In this document: piece after piece, positions 27,119 through 39,262 of the stretch
Numbering within the stretch: the stretch's first letter is position 1
Layout of the letters: every line of letters begins with the position of its first letter
NCBI RefSeq assembly: GCF_000372525.1
Contig: NZ_AQUR01000100.1
Span: forward strand, 62,001 to 126,000
Reading direction: 5' to 3'
DNA: 64,000 nucleotides
Source of the DNA: Cupriavidus neocaledonicus
GTDB lineage: Bacteria; Pseudomonadota; Gammaproteobacteria; Burkholderiales; Burkholderiaceae
Program-made: the position numbers and the translations under genes
Notes under the pieces: model-generated
Database searches by the model: none
What the model saw: only the letters and a program-made list of their open reading frames with translations
What the model was told of the DNA's origin: nothing

Positions 27119-28372
27119 TCACGCCTGTTCCAGTTCGAAGGCCTTGTGCAGCGCGCGCACGGCCAGTTCCATGTACTTCTCGTCGATCAGCACCGAAATC
27201 TTGATTTCCGAGGTGGAGATCATCTGGATGTTGATGCCCTCTTCCGACAGCGTGCGGAACATCTTGCTGGCGATGCCGACGTGCGAGCGCATGCCCACGC
27301 CCACCACCGACACCTTCGACACCTTGGGGTCGCCCGACACGCTGCCGGCGCCGATGTGCGCCTTGACGCCATCGTTGAGGATGGCCAGCGCGCGCTGGTA
27401 CTCGCCGCGCGGCACGGTGAAGGTGAAGTCGGTCTTGCCGTCGACGGACTGGTTCTGGATGATCATGTCGACGTCGATATTGGCGTCGGCGACCGGGCCC
27501 AGGATCTGGTAGGCGATGCCGGGCTTGTCGGGCACGCCCAGGACGGTGATCTTGGCTTCGTCGCGGGCAAAGGCGATGCCGGAGATGACAGCGGCTTCCA
27601 TGGTGGACTCTTCTTCCTCAAAAGTGATCAGCGTGCCCGAGTGCATTTCCTGCTCGAGCGGCATAAGCGGGTCGGTCAGCGACGACAGCACGCGGGTCTT
27701 GACGCGGTACTTGCCGGCAAACTCCACCGAGCGGATCTGCAGCACCTTGGAGCCCAGGCTGGCCATTTCCAGCATTTCCTCGAAGGTGATCTGGTCCAGG
27801 CGGCGGGCGTCCTCGACCACGCGCGGGTCGGTGGTGTAGACGCCGTCGACGTCGGTGTAGATCAGGCACTCGTCGGCCTCGATCGCGGCGGCGATGGCCA
27901 CGGCCGAGGTGTCCGAGCCGCCGCGGCCCAGCGTGGTGATGTTGCCGTCGTCGTCGATGCCCTGGAAGCCGGTGATCACCACCACGCGGCCGGCGTCGAG
28001 GTCGGCCAGGATGCGCTCGTCGTCGATCGATTCGATGCGGGCCTTGGTATAGGACGAATCGGTCTTCACCGGGACCTGCCAGCCGGTGTAGCTGACGGCG
28101 TCGATGTCCTCGCCGTGCAGCGCGATCGCCAGCAGCGCCACGCTGGCCTGTTCGCCGGTGGAGGCGAGCATGTCCAGTTCACGCGGATTGGGCTGGGGCG
28201 AAATTTCCTTGGCGAGTCCCAGCAGGCGATTGGTCTCGCCCGACATGGCCGAAGGCACCACGACTACGCGGTGACCGGCGCGGTGCCACTTGGCCACGCG
28301 CTTGGCGACATTCTTGATGCGTTCCGTGGAACCCATCGAAGTGCCGCCGTATTTGTGAACGATGAGAGCCAT
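27119..28372 (-). CDS. lysC: Aspartate kinase
   Basis: Aspartokinase of 417 residues, first step of the Lys/Met/Thr and diaminopimelate pathway. The amino-acid kinase domain (about 1-250) shows [12 protein letters not shown] at the start, [11 protein letters not shown] near 170 and a [11 protein letters not shown] segment near 205. Two C-terminal ACT domains (about 265-415) would bind lysine and/or threonine for feedback control. The start [10 protein letters not shown] at 28372 is clear. A plausible promoter lies 37-65 bp upstream. Flanked by tilS and tRNA-Ser, as in other Burkholderiales. Confidence 0.95.
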   Translation of the reverse strand: MALIVHKYGGTSMGSTERIKNVAKRVAKWHRAGHRVVVVPSAMSGETNRLLGLAKEISPQPNPRELDMLASTGEQASVALLAIALHGEDIDAVSYTGWQVPVKTDSSYTKARIESIDDERILADLDAGRVVVITGFQGIDDDGNITTLGRGGSDTSAVAIAAAIEADECLIYTDVDGVYTTDPRVVEDARRLDQITFEEMLEMASLGSKVLQIRSVEFAGKYRVKTRVLSSLTDPLMPLEQEMHSGTLITFEEEESTMEAAVISGIAFARDEAKITVLGVPDKPGIAYQILGPVADANIDVDMIIQNQSVDGKTDFTFTVPRGEYQRALAILNDGVKAHIGAGSVSGDPKVSKVSVVGVGMRSHVGIASKMFRTLSEEGINIQMISTSEIKISVLIDEKYMELAVRALHKAFELEQA

Positions 28373-28408
28373 CTTCTTGTCGACGCCAGCGATTGTGCAA
28401 AGCCCTTG

Positions 28409-28437
28409 AAAATACACGAAGCGGCCCGGTCAGGCAA
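28409..28437 (-). promoter_or_regulatory. Candidate lysC promoter
   Basis: On the minus strand, TTGCCT (28432-28437) and TATTTT (28409-28414) are spaced 17 bp, each matching four of six consensus bases. The -10 ends 36 bp before the lysC ATG. No lysine riboswitch-like structure is apparent. Confidence 0.45.
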
Positions 28438-28525
28438 GGCGCACGGGGACGATGGGCGTCAGACCGGATGTGATGCCGGCGGCTATCGAACGGCAGGGAC
28501 GGCGGCTGACCGCCCTTCGGCGAGG

Positions 28526-29974
28526 TCAGCGCGGCGGCATCGCCGGTGCCTCCGGCTGCCAGGCCACGCGCCAGCGCGGCGCGGGCGCGGCGTCGGGCCA
28601 GCGGCGATGCATGCCCAGCCCGGCGGCCAGCACCAGGGTGTCGCCGGCCCACAGCAGCGGCAGCCAGGCGCGGCGCCAGGCCGGGATGCCGGCTTCCTGG
28701 CAGGCCTGCTTCAGCGCGCGCGCGGGGCCGCCGGGGCGCAGCACGATACGCTCGCCGCCGGCGCGCGCGGCCAGGCGCAAGGGCTGGCGCAGCACCGCTT
28801 CGGGCGCGCCGAAGGTGTCGTCGCGGATGAAATGGAGCTCGCCGCGCCAGGCCGGCACGACGATGCGGGCTTCTCCACGCCAGTCCAGCAGCACCGGTGC
28901 CGGCGCCACGGCCGGCGGCGGCACGCAGGCCAGCACGCGCTCGCGGAAGCGGCGCAGCACCAGGCCTTCATGCGCGATGGCCGGCTCGCCGCCCGCGTGC
29001 GCGATCAGCTGTTCCCGCATCGCCGCCAGCCGCGCGGTGGACGGGGCGCGCACGCCGAGGTCGCGCAGCCACAGGCGCAGCACGGCATCGGCCTGCGCCG
29101 CGGGCAGCGCGCGCAGGCCGGGCAGGTCGAGCTCGGACAATGTGTCGGGGTCGCGGCCGGCACGCGCCAGCGTCGCCAGTGTGGTGGCGGCCAGCTGGTC
29201 GATCAGCGCGCCGACCTGGGCAAAATGCGCGGCCGCCTGCACCACGTTGAGCGCCAGCGCCGGAAACGCCGCCTGCAGCGCCGGCAGTTGCTGGCGCAAG
29301 GCGTTGCGCGCGTAGCGGCCGTCGGCATTGGAGGGATCGTCGACCCACTGCAGCGTGTTGGCGGCGCAGTAGGCCTCGATGCCGGCGCGCGGCACGTCCA
29401 GCCAGGGACGCAGCAGCATCACGCCACTGCCCTCAGCCAGCGGGCGCATCGCCGGCATGCCCGCCATGCCGGCCACGCCGGCGCCGCGGAACAGCCGCAG
29501 CAGCACGGTCTCGACCTGGTCGTCCTGGTGGTGGGCAAACAGCAGCAGGCGCGCGCCGCTGTCGGCGCACATCGCCGCCAGCGCGGCATAGCGCGCGCGG
29601 CGCGCGGCGGCCTCGACGCCCTCGCACGCCGCCGGCCGCACCGGCACGCGCCGCACGAAATAGCCCACCTGCCACTGCGCGCACAGCGCGGCGCAGAAGC
29701 GGTCCCATTCGTCGGCCTCGGCCTGCAGGCCGTGGTGGACATGCAGCGCCACCACGCGCGCGCCATCGCCCGCCTGCGCCACCGCCGCGCGCGCGGCGTG
29801 CAGCAGCGCGACCGAGTCGCGCCCGCCCGACAGCGCCACCGCGACCGTCGGCGCCGCCGCCGTGGCAGCGCCAGAAACAACAAAGGCCGCACCGGCCTGC
29901 AGGGCCTGTGCGACCTTGTCGGTCAGCCGGGCGGACGGGTCAGTCCTGGGCGCCAGTTTCCTTGAACTTGCCAT
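28526..29974 (-). CDS. tilS: tRNA(Ile)-lysidine synthase
   Basis: ATP-dependent enzyme of 482 residues that converts C34 of tRNA-Ile(CAU) to lysidine so that it reads AUA and is charged with isoleucine. The N-terminal PP-loop [13 protein letters not shown] is at about 48-60. Further marks are [19 protein letters not shown] near 145, the [17 protein letters not shown] substrate loop near 212, and TilS C-terminal domains. The start at 29974 overlaps the end of accA by 35 bp; no later start leaves the PP-loop context intact with a better ribosome site, so it is kept with some doubt. Confidence 0.93.
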   Translation of the reverse strand: MASSRKLAPRTDPSARLTDKVAQALQAGAAFVVSGAATAAAPTVAVALSGGRDSVALLHAARAAVAQAGDGARVVALHVHHGLQAEADEWDRFCAALCAQWQVGYFVRRVPVRPAACEGVEAAARRARYAALAAMCADSGARLLLFAHHQDDQVETVLLRLFRGAGVAGMAGMPAMRPLAEGSGVMLLRPWLDVPRAGIEAYCAANTLQWVDDPSNADGRYARNALRQQLPALQAAFPALALNVVQAAAHFAQVGALIDQLAATTLATLARAGRDPDTLSELDLPGLRALPAAQADAVLRLWLRDLGVRAPSTARLAAMREQLIAHAGGEPAIAHEGLVLRRFRERVLACVPPPAVAPAPVLLDWRGEARIVVPAWRGELHFIRDDTFGAPEAVLRQPLRLAARAGGERIVLRPGGPARALKQACQEAGIPAWRRAWLPLLWAGDTLVLAAGLGMHRRWPDAAPAPRWRVAWQPEAPAMPPR

Positions 29975-30911
29975 AGGCCAGCAGGCGCTCGTAGCGGCGT
30001 GCCTGCAACTCCTTCACGCTCATGCCCTGGAACTGGCGCAGCGACTCGGCCAGCGAGCGCTTGAGCAGCGCCGCCATGGCCTTGTAGTCGCGGTGCGCGC
30101 CGCCCAGCGGCTCGCTCACGATCTTGTCGATCAGGCCCAGCGCCTTGAGCCGGTGCGCGGTAAGGCCCAGCGCCTCCGCGGCCTCGGGGGCCTTCGCGGC
30201 GGTCTTCCACAGGATCGAGGCGCAACCTTCCGGCGAGATCACCGCGTAGGTGGCGAACTGCAGCATCTGCACCACGTCGCCCACGGCAATCGCCAGCGCG
30301 CCGCCCGAACCGCCCTCGCCGATGATGGTGGCGATCAGCGGCACCTTCAGGCCAGCCATCACATACAGGTTGTGGCCGATGGCCTCGGACTGGCCACGCT
30401 CTTCGGCGTCGATGCCGGGGAACGCGCCCGGGGTGTCGACGAAGGTGAAGATCGGCAGCCCGAACTTGTCGGCCAGCTCCATCAGGCGCTTGGCCTTGCG
30501 GTAGCCCTCGGGCTTGGGCATGCCGAAATTGCGCATGGCGCGCTCTTTCGTGTCGCGGCCCTTCTGGTGCCCGATCACCATGCACGACTGGCCATTGAAG
30601 CGCGCCAGCCCGCCGATGATCGACAGGTCGTCGGCGAAGGTGCGGTCGCCGTGCAGTTCGTGGAAATCGGTAAAGATCTCGCGCACGTAGTCCAGCGTGT
30701 AGGGGCGCTGGGGATGGCGGGCGATTTGCGCAACCTGCCACGGGGTCAGGTTGGCATAGATGTCTTTGGTCAGCTGCTGGCTCTTGCCGGCCAGCCGCGA
30801 AATCTCTTCGGAAATATCGACAGCCGAATCGTCCTGCACGAAGCGCAGTTCTTCGATCTTTGCCTCGAGTTCGGCAATGGGCTGCTCAAAATCCAGGAAG
30901 GTGGTTTTCAT
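29940..30911 (-). CDS. accA: Acetyl-CoA carboxylase carboxyltransferase, alpha subunit
   Basis: 323-residue alpha subunit of the carboxyltransferase that, with AccD, transfers CO2 from biotin-AccB to acetyl-CoA to form malonyl-CoA. Length and ends match the family. Marks are [16 protein letters not shown] at the N-terminus, [39 protein letters not shown] and [11 protein letters not shown] (the oxyanion-hole region). A TAGAAT -10 element (minus strand, 30944-30949) lies about 35 bp upstream. Its 3' end overlaps the tilS start by 35 bp, so the two are probably cotranscribed. Confidence 0.96.
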   Translation of the reverse strand: MKTTFLDFEQPIAELEAKIEELRFVQDDSAVDISEEISRLAGKSQQLTKDIYANLTPWQVAQIARHPQRPYTLDYVREIFTDFHELHGDRTFADDLSIIGGLARFNGQSCMVIGHQKGRDTKERAMRNFGMPKPEGYRKAKRLMELADKFGLPIFTFVDTPGAFPGIDAEERGQSEAIGHNLYVMAGLKVPLIATIIGEGGSGGALAIAVGDVVQMLQFATYAVISPEGCASILWKTAAKAPEAAEALGLTAHRLKALGLIDKIVSEPLGGAHRDYKAMAALLKRSLAESLRQFQGMSVKELQARRYERLLAYGKFKETGAQD

Positions 30912-31026
30912 AAAATCACACGTACCTGTCTGTGAAGGGGCGCATTCTACCGGAAATTGGCCGCTATCTTAGCGCCTGCCGGATAGCCTGCAATGCACCT
31001 GAAGTTAATTTTTATTGCCGTGATGC

Positions 31027-31871
31027 CTAATACGTCACTGGCAGCGGGTCGAGGCTGCGCCACATATACCACGTCGCCACGGTGCGCCACGGTTCCCAGT
31101 TGGCCGCCACCTCGCGGGCCTCGCTGCGGGTTACCGGTTCACCGCTGAAATAGTTGGTGGAAATGGCATTGATCAGGCCGACGTCGTCGAGCGGCAGCAC
31201 ATTGGGCCGCATCAGGTTGAACATCAGGAACATCTCGGCGGTCCAGCGGCCGATGCCGCGGATCTGCGTCAGCTCGGCGATCACGGCCTCGTCGTCCATC
31301 TGCGCCCACTGCGCGACGTGCACGGTGCCGGCCTTGAAGTGCCCGGCCAGGTCGATCAGGTATTCGGCCTTGCGCTTGGATACGCCGCAGCCCGCCAGTT
31401 TCTCGGGACCGGCCCGCAGGAACTGCGCCGGCGCCAGCCGCGGGCACACCGCGTGCAGCCGTTCCCACACCGACTGCGCCGCCTTGACCGAGATCTGCTG
31501 GCCCACTACCGCGCGCGCCAGCGTAACGAACGGGTCGCCGCGCGAGACCAGGTGCGCCGGGCCGTAGGTCGGGATCATCTTGCGCAGGATGCGGTCGCGC
31601 TTCATCAGGTCCGCGCAGGCCTCGTCCCAGTAGGCGGGGCGCACCGTGTCGGCCACGGTCTCGACCGGCAGCGGCACCGCCTGCGCCTCGGGCAGCACGG
31701 CTTTGGCGTTGCGCGTGGCCTTGGCCGCGGGCCGGGCGTCCTTGCTGGTGTCCTTGCCGTCGGGCAGCGGCGCCTCCCTGGCACCGGCCTTGGCCGGGCG
31801 CGGGCCGGCCGCCTTCGCCCGGCCCGTGGCTGCGGGGGGCGTGGCGGTGGCGGGCTTGCGCGCGGCAGCGT

Positions 31872-31875
<4 letters not shown>
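31027..31875 (-). CDS. AlkA-type DNA-3-methyladenine glycosylase (HhH-GPD)
   Basis: Base-excision repair glycosylase of 282 residues in the HhH-GPD superfamily, removing alkylated purines. An N-terminal Ala/Lys/Pro-rich, probably disordered tail (about 1-75) precedes the catalytic domain. The helix-hairpin-helix reads [16 protein letters not shown] and is followed by the [12 protein letters not shown] segment, whose Asp is the expected catalytic residue. The start is taken as TTG at 31875 because GGAGG lies 5 nt upstream and the TTGA overlaps the cysS stop. A GTG at 31887 is the alternative; both lie in frame. Confidence 0.85.
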
Positions 31876-33263
<1,388 letters not shown>

Positions 33264-33486
33264 GAAACGAAGTGAGTGGTGAGAGGAGTCTGCCGGGTTC
33301 GCACGGCAGGCAACGCGGGCCGTAGCCGCCGGCGCGCACGCCGCCACTGGCGCAATGCCGTCGCGCCCCATATCTTACCGGAAGGCGGTGCGCGAGTCGG
33401 CGACGCAGCGCGGCCGGACGCCGCGCATGGACACCGCCCACCGGGCCGCCGCGTGCATCGCCTTCGTGCCGCACTTGCCGCTTTGC

Positions 33487-33492
33487 TAGAAT
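33487..33492 (+). promoter_or_regulatory. Candidate -10 element of TPR gene
   Basis: TAGAAT lies 29 bp before the ATG at 33521. A TTCGTG hexamer 18 bp upstream is a weak -35. A transcript start near 33500 would exclude the earlier in-frame ATG at 33491, supporting the 33521 start. Confidence 0.45.
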
Positions 33493-33520
33493 GCCGCGGA
33501 GTATAACGGACCCGTCCTCA

Positions 33521-34246
33521 ATGAGCCTGCCGCTGCCCTCCCCGTTTTCCGCTGTCCACGCCGTCTGCGCCGCGCGCAAGCGCCGGCGCGGATCCCGCAC
33601 CGTCCTGCCGTTGCTGGCCCTGGCGGCGGCGCTGGCAGGCCCGGCGTCCGCGCAGAACGGCCCGCTGTCGCTGGCGGTGCCGACCTCGCCGGTCGGCGGC
33701 ATCCAGTCGACCGACCCGGGCATGGGCGAGGCCCAGCAAGCCGCCAACGCGCGCCGCTACGAGGACGCGATCAAGGGCTTCGACCGCGTGCTGGCCGCCA
33801 ACCCGCGCAATGCGCAGGCCCGCTTCCAGCGCGCCTGGGCGCTGGCCCAGGCGGGCCGCGAGGACGAAGCGATCCAGGCCTTCAGCGAAATGGCGCAGGA
33901 CTTTCCCGAACTGCCCGAGCCGCACAACAACCTGGCGCTGCTTTACGCCAAGCGCGGCGACCTGAAGCGCGCCGAAGCCGAATTGCTGCTGGCCACCGAG
34001 GTCAAGCCCGCCTTCGCGGTTGGCTACACCAACCTGGGCGACGTCTACCGCCGCCTGGCCGAGCAGGCCTACACCGAAGCGCTGCGCCGCAACCCGGGCG
34101 ATGCCCGCGCCAGTGCCGGCCTGCGCCAGCTGGCGCCGGCGTCCGCCGTGGCAGCGCCACCGAAGCCGGCCGCACCGGCGGCCACCGGCCGCAAGGCGGC
34201 GCCGGGCGGGCGCCAGTCGCCGGCCAGCGCCCCCGCGCCCAACTGA
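33521..34246 (+). CDS. Exported TPR-repeat protein
   Basis: 241 residues with a basic N-region and hydrophobic segment (about 28-45) ending GPASAQ, consistent with a cleavable signal peptide. It is followed by three to four tetratricopeptide repeats (about 68-200; for example NARYEDAIKGFDRVL-like, AQARFQRAWALAQAGREDEA and PHNNLALLYAKRGDLKRAEA). It ends in an Ala/Pro/Lys-rich tail. TPR units mediate protein contacts; the partner is unknown. Located between cysS (divergent) and the cyclophilin genes (71 bp downstream), a common Burkholderiales arrangement, perhaps as a periplasmic scaffold. Confidence 0.8.
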   Translation: MSLPLPSPFSAVHAVCAARKRRRGSRTVLPLLALAAALAGPASAQNGPLSLAVPTSPVGGIQSTDPGMGEAQQAANARRYEDAIKGFDRVLAANPRNAQARFQRAWALAQAGREDEAIQAFSEMAQDFPELPEPHNNLALLYAKRGDLKRAEAELLLATEVKPAFAVGYTNLGDVYRRLAEQAYTEALRRNPGDARASAGLRQLAPASAVAAPPKPAAPAATGRKAAPGGRQSPASAPAPN

Positions 34247-34316
34247 CCGCATTCATCCGCAGGCCCGGCGCGGCACGCCCGGGCCGTGTCCATCCCGACT
34301 TACCGGAGTTCCCTTC

Positions 34317-34901
34317 ATGATCCGTTCCCGTCGCATCGTCATTGCCGGCCTGGCCGCAGGCGCGCTGGCGCTGTCTTCGTTCAGCGCGCTGGCCCAGCAG
34401 AAGGCCGCCGAGCGCGTCCAGTTCGTCACCAGCGCCGGCAAGTTCACGGTCGAGCTCTATCCCGAGGCCGCTCCCAAGACCGTCGCGAACTTCCTGGAAT
34501 ATGTGAAAAGCGGCCACTACAGTGGCACCATCTTCCACCGCGTGATCAACGGCTTCATGGTGCAGGGCGGCGGCTTCGACCGCGACATGAAGGAAAAGCC
34601 CACGCGCGCGCCGATCCCGCTGGAAGCCCGCAACGGCCTGAAGAACAAGGCCGGCACGGTTGCCATGGCGCGCACCAGCAACCCGGATTCGGCCACCGCG
34701 CAGTTCTTCGTCAATGTGGTGGATAATCCGAATCTCGACTACCCGCAGCCGGACGGCAATGGCTATGCCGTCTTCGGCAAGGTGGTGGAAGGCATGGAAA
34801 CGATCGACAAGATCAAGTCCGTGCCGACCACCGCCTACGGCCCGATGCGCAACGTGCCGGCCGCGCCGATCGTGATCGAGTCGGCCACCGTCGTCAAATA
34901 A
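34317..34901 (+). CDS. ppiA: Periplasmic cyclophilin-type peptidyl-prolyl isomerase
   Basis: 194 residues. A signal peptide (about 1-26, ending SALAQ) is followed by a cyclophilin domain: [33 protein letters not shown] with the catalytic Arg, and [12 protein letters not shown]. It catalyses cis-trans isomerisation of Xaa-Pro bonds during folding of exported proteins. The start at 34317 has GGAG upstream. A cytoplasmic paralogue follows after 22 bp. Confidence 0.94.
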   Translation: MIRSRRIVIAGLAAGALALSSFSALAQQKAAERVQFVTSAGKFTVELYPEAAPKTVANFLEYVKSGHYSGTIFHRVINGFMVQGGGFDRDMKEKPTRAPIPLEARNGLKNKAGTVAMARTSNPDSATAQFFVNVVDNPNLDYPQPDGNGYAVFGKVVEGMETIDKIKSVPTTAYGPMRNVPAAPIVIESATVVK

Positions 34902-34923
34902 TTACCGAACAGAGGAAACCGCC

Positions 34924-35424
34924 ATGTCCAAGGTACAGCTGCAGACCAACAAGGGTGTGATCACCCTGGAACTCGATGCCGAGAAGGCGCCGAAAACGGT
35001 CGAGAACTTCCTGTCGTATGTCCGCAAGGGCCACTACGACAACACCATCTTCCACCGCGTGATCAAGAACTTCATGATCCAGGGCGGCGGCTTCGAGCCC
35101 GGCATGAAGCAGAAGGACACCGACGCCCCGATCGAGAACGAAGCCGGCAACGGCCTGAAGAATGACCGCTACACCGTGGCGATGGCGCGCACCAATGCGC
35201 CGCACTCGGCCACCGCGCAGTTCTTCATCAACGTGGTCGACAACGACTTCCTCAACTTCTCGTCGCCCACCCCGCAGGGCTTCGGCTATGCCGTGTTCGG
35301 CAAGGTCGTCGACGGCACCGACGTGGTCGAGCAGATCAAGGGCGTGCGCACCGGCAGCTCGGGCTTCCACCAGGACGTGCCGCTGGAAGACGTCGTGATC
35401 GAGAAGGCCGTCGTCGTCGAATAA
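34924..35424 (+). CDS. ppiB: Cytoplasmic cyclophilin-type peptidyl-prolyl isomerase
   Basis: 166 residues without a signal peptide. It is very similar to the preceding gene product in the shared core: [37 protein letters not shown] and [14 protein letters not shown]. The ribosome site GAGGAA precedes the ATG. The tandem pair arose by duplication with gain or loss of a signal peptide, giving one isomerase on each side of the inner membrane. A terminator follows at 35464. Confidence 0.95.
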   Translation: MSKVQLQTNKGVITLELDAEKAPKTVENFLSYVRKGHYDNTIFHRVIKNFMIQGGGFEPGMKQKDTDAPIENEAGNGLKNDRYTVAMARTNAPHSATAQFFINVVDNDFLNFSSPTPQGFGYAVFGKVVDGTDVVEQIKGVRTGSSGFHQDVPLEDVVIEKAVVVE

Positions 35425-35463
35425 GCCGATGCCCGCCGATTGCGGTACCGTGCGCGCGCGCGT

Positions 35464-35486
35464 GCCGGCCTGCGAGCCGGCCTTTT
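35464..35486 (+). terminator. Terminator after ppiA-ppiB
   Basis: A 6-bp GC stem (GCCGGC 35464-35469, GCCGGC 35476-35481) with a 6-nt loop is followed by C and five T. It lies 39 bp past the ppiB stop and 16 bp before the lpxH ATG. Confidence 0.7.
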
Positions 35487-35502
35487 TCTCCCGACACCAC
35501 GC

Positions 35503-36300
35503 ATGACCGCAATCCCCCACACGCCGGTGGCCGGTCCCCTCGAGGTACAGGCGCCGGCGTGGTTCATTTCAGACCTGCATCTGACGCCCGGCATGCCGCG
35601 CACGCTGGCGGCCTTCGAGCGCACGCTCGAGCGCGCCGCCACGCACGCGCGCACACTGTTCATCCTGGGCGACTTCTTCGAATTCTGGGTCGGCGACGAA
35701 GAAACCGAGGCGCCGTTCGCGCAACGCGTGGCGCTGGCGCTGCGCGCGCTGGCGGCGCGCGGCGTGGCGGTGTACCTGATGCACGGCAACCGCGACTTCC
35801 TGCTGGGACGGCGCTTCGCCGGCGCCGCCGGCGCCACGCTGCTGCCCGACCCCTCCGTGATCGATTGCGCCGGCCAGCGCGTGGTGCTGAGCCACGGCGA
35901 CATGCTGTGCATCGACGACGAACGCTACAACCGGTTTCGCCGCTGGACCCGCAAGCGCTGGGTGCAGCGCGTGTTCCTGGCGCTGCCGCTGCGCGCGCGC
36001 CTGGCGGTGGCGCGCAAACTGCGCGCGGACAGCGAAGGCAACCGCGCCAGGCAAGGTAAGGCTGGTGCCGCGGCACCGGTGGTCTATGGCGATGTGGCGC
36101 CCGAGGCGGCGGCCGAGTTGCTCGGCGCCGCCGGCGCGTCGCTGCTGGTCCATGGCCACACCCATCGCCCGGCCCGCCATGAAGAGCGTGCAGGCGTGCG
36201 CTGGGTGCTGACCGACTGGGACCTGGATGGCGCGCATCCGCGCGCCGCGGTGCTGCAGCTGGACCGCGACGGTTTCCGGCTGCTGCCGCAGACCGACTGA
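35503..36300 (+). CDS. lpxH: UDP-2,3-diacylglucosamine diphosphatase
   Basis: Calcineurin-like metallophosphatase of 265 residues that hydrolyses UDP-2,3-diacylglucosamine to lipid X in lipid A synthesis, at the inner face of the membrane. Metal-site motifs are complete: FISDLHL (D24, H26), LGDFFEFWVGDE, HGNRDF, LSHGD and VHGHTHRP. The start MTAIPHTPV at 35503 is preferred because the longer frame crosses the ppiB terminator. It ends 26 bp from the convergent cysE gene. Confidence 0.92.
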   Translation: MTAIPHTPVAGPLEVQAPAWFISDLHLTPGMPRTLAAFERTLERAATHARTLFILGDFFEFWVGDEETEAPFAQRVALALRALAARGVAVYLMHGNRDFLLGRRFAGAAGATLLPDPSVIDCAGQRVVLSHGDMLCIDDERYNRFRRWTRKRWVQRVFLALPLRARLAVARKLRADSEGNRARQGKAGAAAPVVYGDVAPEAAAELLGAAGASLLVHGHTHRPARHEERAGVRWVLTDWDLDGAHPRAAVLQLDRDGFRLLPQTD

Positions 36301-36326
36301 GCGGCGCCAGCCCTCGCCGCGCGCCG

Positions 36327-37070
36327 TTACTTCATCAGCTTGCGCAGCTCGCTGGCATCGAACGGATCGTTCGGCGTGTTTTCCAGGTGTTCGCCGAGCC
36401 GGTCGAGCGCGGCCAGCACGGCCTCGATGCGGTCATGCTGGATCGCGGCATTGTCGATCAGGCTCTTGAGCGCCAGCGACACCGGGTCGTCCGCGTTGGG
36501 CGTGATGCCGTAGGCCGAGAACTCCTGCTTCGCACCCTGCTGCACCGACGGCGCATCGGGCAGGATGATGCGGGCCGGAATGCCGACCGCGGTCGCGCCC
36601 GGCGGCACCGGCTTGAGCACCACCGCGTTGGAGCCGACGCGCGCGCCGTCGCCCACCTCGAATCCGCCCAGCACCTTCGCGCCCGCGCTGACCACCACGC
36701 CGACGCCGAGGGTCGGATGCCGCTTCTGGCCCTTGTACAGCGACGTGCCGCCCAGCGTCACGCCCTGGTAGATGGTGCAGTCGTCGCCGACTTGCGCGGT
36801 CTCGCCGATGACCACGCCCATGCCGTGGTCGATGAACACGCGCCGGCCCAGCGTCGCCGCCGGATGGATTTCGATGCCGGTGAAAAAGCGCGACCAGTGC
36901 GAAATCCAGCGGCCCAGCCAGTGCCAGCCCGCGCGCCAGCACGCATGCGCCAGCCGGTGCAGCAGCACCGCGTGCAGGCCCGGATAGCAGGTCAGGACTT
37001 CCAGGCGGCTGCGCGCGGCGGGATCGCGCAGCATGATGGTGTCGATATCTTCCTTCAGGCGAGAGAACAT
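36327..37070 (-). CDS. cysE: Serine O-acetyltransferase
   Basis: 247-residue hexapeptide-repeat acyltransferase making O-acetylserine for cysteine synthesis. The short N-terminal helical part ([20 protein letters not shown]) leads to the left-handed beta-helix with [20 protein letters not shown] (catalytic-region His and Asp), [12 protein letters not shown] and [21 protein letters not shown]. It lacks the long N-terminus of E. coli CysE, as is usual for the shorter SAT class. The start [11 protein letters not shown] at 37070 is family-typical. Confidence 0.93.
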   Translation of the reverse strand: MFSRLKEDIDTIMLRDPAARSRLEVLTCYPGLHAVLLHRLAHACWRAGWHWLGRWISHWSRFFTGIEIHPAATLGRRVFIDHGMGVVIGETAQVGDDCTIYQGVTLGGTSLYKGQKRHPTLGVGVVVSAGAKVLGGFEVGDGARVGSNAVVLKPVPPGATAVGIPARIILPDAPSVQQGAKQEFSAYGITPNADDPVSLALKSLIDNAAIQHDRIEAVLAALDRLGEHLENTPNDPFDASELRKLMK

Positions 37071-37373
37071 CTTGGTCGTGTCGTGGTGCCGCGCCGTGCG
37101 CCACGACACGCGGGCCAGGGCCCGGGGCGGGGTCGCCGGCGCGGTCGGGGGCCGGTGAAGAGGATCAGGAGTGTAAGGGATTTGCCGGCCCGCCTTGCGG
37201 CGCCGGCGTTTGGCCCCTGATCCGCCAGGGACATTGTTGCGATGCTGCGATCAACATCGACCGGGCCTGTGCCCACCCGCGGCGGCGGGACACCCGGCCA
37301 CGCCGCCTCGGCATGCACCGTTCCGGTCCCACATCACATCGCTACGGGTTGTTGCCACAGTCCTTTGCTCCTG
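37071..37373. other. Intergenic gap, trmJ to cysE
   Basis: About 300 bp separate the trmJ stop from the cysE start on the same strand. It is GC-rich with no supported gene on either strand and no clear terminator. A TACACT hexamer on the minus strand about 110 bp before cysE could be a weak -10, but lacks a good -35. Confidence 0.4.
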
Positions 37374-38192
37374 TCACCGGCCGGCCTGCGGGCCAGACTG
37401 GTTCTGCGCGGCGATCAGCATGTGCTTGGCGATGCCGCGCAGGATGTTCACTTCCTCGCGCTCGAGGCCGCTGCGCGCCAGCAAGCGGCGCAGCCGGGTC
37501 ATCAGCTTGCGCGGATTGGACGGATCGAGAAAGCCGATCGCTTCCAGTCCGGTCTGCAGGTGGCCGAACATGGCCTCGACCTGTTCGGCCGTGGCCGGCT
37601 CGCCAGCATAGCCGATATTGGCGCCCGCGTCCGGCGCGGCCTCCAGCAGCGTCAACCGCATCTCGTAGGCGACCAGTTGCACCGCCTGCGCCAGGTTCAG
37701 CGAGGCATAGGCGGGATTGGCGGGGATATGGGTCACGGCGTTGCAGCGTTCCACCACCTCGTTGGGCAGCCCATAGCGCTCGTTGCCGAACACGAACGCC
37801 ACGTCGCCGCTGCCGGACAGCGTCTGGCGCGCACGCGCTGCCGCGGCGCGCGGCAGCAGCCGCGGTGGCCCGAACTCGCGCTGGCGCGCGGTCATGGCCA
37901 CGGTCAGCGCGGCCCCGGCCAGGGCGGCGTCGACGTGGTCGACGATCACGGCGGCGGCCAGCACGTCGTCGGCGCCGCTGGCCATGGCGACGGCATCGGG
38001 ATGCCGCAGCACCTCCGGTTCGCGCGGCGAGACCAGCACCAGGCTGCCGAAGCCCATGGTCTTGATCGCCCGCGCCACCGAGCCGACGTTGCCGGGATGG
38101 CTGGTTTCCACCAGTACGAAGCGGACGCGGCCGAAGGCATCGCCTGCGGACGTGGAGGTGGCGGGCTGGCTCGTATCAATTGCCGGGTTCAT
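37374..38192 (-). CDS. trmJ: tRNA (cytidine/uridine-32-2'-O)-methyltransferase, TrmJ type
   Basis: SPOUT-class RNA 2'-O-methyltransferase of 272 residues. Readable SPOUT marks are [20 protein letters not shown] near residue 25, [15 protein letters not shown] near 130 (SAM-knot region), and [20 protein letters not shown] near 155. The C-terminal helical extension is typical of TrmJ rather than TrmL. It likely methylates position 32 of several tRNAs. The start MNPAIDTSQ at 38192 is preferred over upstream in-frame ATGs because the fold begins about 20 residues in. Divergent from suhB. Confidence 0.9.
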   Translation of the reverse strand: MNPAIDTSQPATSTSAGDAFGRVRFVLVETSHPGNVGSVARAIKTMGFGSLVLVSPREPEVLRHPDAVAMASGADDVLAAAVIVDHVDAALAGAALTVAMTARQREFGPPRLLPRAAAARARQTLSGSGDVAFVFGNERYGLPNEVVERCNAVTHIPANPAYASLNLAQAVQLVAYEMRLTLLEAAPDAGANIGYAGEPATAEQVEAMFGHLQTGLEAIGFLDPSNPRKLMTRLRRLLARSGLEREEVNILRGIAKHMLIAAQNQSGPQAGR

Positions 38193-38404
38193 ATACAATT
38201 CGGGGTTCTTCTTTGGCGCGGCGCCAGGTTTATGCATGTCCGCGAGACGTTCGCTACACATTTGCGAAGTATCTTGCAGCAAGACCACTCAGCCAGGCGA
38301 CGTCCCACGTTCTTCTACAATCCGTTGTGTTGTCAGCTGCCCATGAGCGGGCGTGCGGCGCTTTGGCGCCCCGCCGCGCGGTCGTGGCCGGCCTGGAGAG
38401 ATTC

Positions 38405-39226
38405 ATGCATCCGATGCTCAATATCGCCATCAAGGCGGCCCGCAAGGCGGGATCCATCATCAACCGCGCGTCGCTCGACGTCGATCTGGTGCGCGTCTCG
38501 CGCAAGCAACACAACGATTTCGTTACCGAGGTGGACCGCGCCGCCGAAGCCGCGATCATCGAGGTCCTGCGCACGGCCTACCCGGAACACGGCATTCTAG
38601 CGGAAGAGTCCGGCCAGTCCTGGACCGAAGAAGAAGCCACCCACGAGTACACCTGGGTGATCGACCCGCTCGACGGCACCACCAACTTCATCCACGGCTT
38701 CCCCCAATACGCGGTTTCGATCGCCCAGCTGCACCGCGGCACGCCGGTGCAGGCGGTGGTCTACGACCCGACCCGCGACGAGCTGTTCACCGCCACCAAG
38801 GGCGCCGGTGCCTTCCTCAACAACCGCCGCATCCGCGTCACGCGCCGCGACAAGCTGGCCGACTGCCTGATCGGCACCGGCTTCCCCTTCCGCGACCTGG
38901 AAGGCGTGGAAGAGTACCTCGAGATCTTCGCGCTGATGACGCGCAGCTGCGCCGGCCTGCGCCGTCCGGGGGCCGCCGCGCTGGACCTGGCCTACGTCGC
39001 CTGCGGCCGCCTCGACGGCTTCTTCGAGCGCGGCCTGCAGCCCTGGGACATGGCCGCCGGCATGCTGCTGATCACCGAGTCGGGCGGCCTGGTCGGCAAC
39101 TACGCCGGCGAGCCGCGCCAGCTGGAACAAGGCGAAGTGCTGGCCGGCAACCCCAAGGCCTTCGCCCAGATGGTGCGCCTGCTGTCGCCGTATTCGCTGG
39201 ACAACACCAAGCCCGGCGCCGCCTGA
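38405..39226 (+). CDS. suhB: Inositol-1-monophosphatase family protein
   Basis: 273-residue lithium-sensitive phosphatase fold. Metal-site motifs: GILAEESG (Glu), [15 protein letters not shown] (Asp-Pro-Leu-Asp) and [13 protein letters not shown]. In E. coli SuhB also acts in rRNA transcription antitermination and rRNA maturation; the same may hold here. The start [16 protein letters not shown] at 38405 has GGAGAG just upstream. A TATACAAT element about 205 bp before is a possible promoter. Strong terminator at 39263. Confidence 0.94.
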   Translation: MHPMLNIAIKAARKAGSIINRASLDVDLVRVSRKQHNDFVTEVDRAAEAAIIEVLRTAYPEHGILAEESGQSWTEEEATHEYTWVIDPLDGTTNFIHGFPQYAVSIAQLHRGTPVQAVVYDPTRDELFTATKGAGAFLNNRRIRVTRRDKLADCLIGTGFPFRDLEGVEEYLEIFALMTRSCAGLRRPGAAALDLAYVACGRLDGFFERGLQPWDMAAGMLLITESGGLVGNYAGEPRQLEQGEVLAGNPKAFAQMVRLLSPYSLDNTKPGAA

Positions 39227-39262
39227 CGCTGGCAGATGGCCCGCGCGGCCATGCAGGCAAGC

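Noticed and set aside
28373-28525. Possible lysine riboswitch upstream of lysC
   Set aside because: The leader is too short and unstructured, with a promoter close to the ATG; lysine riboswitches are also not expected in this class.
29940-29974. Treating the tilS-accA overlap as a frameshift or error
   Set aside because: Both proteins are complete with normal ends; a 35-bp overlap is plausible, with the tilS start possibly slightly misplaced.
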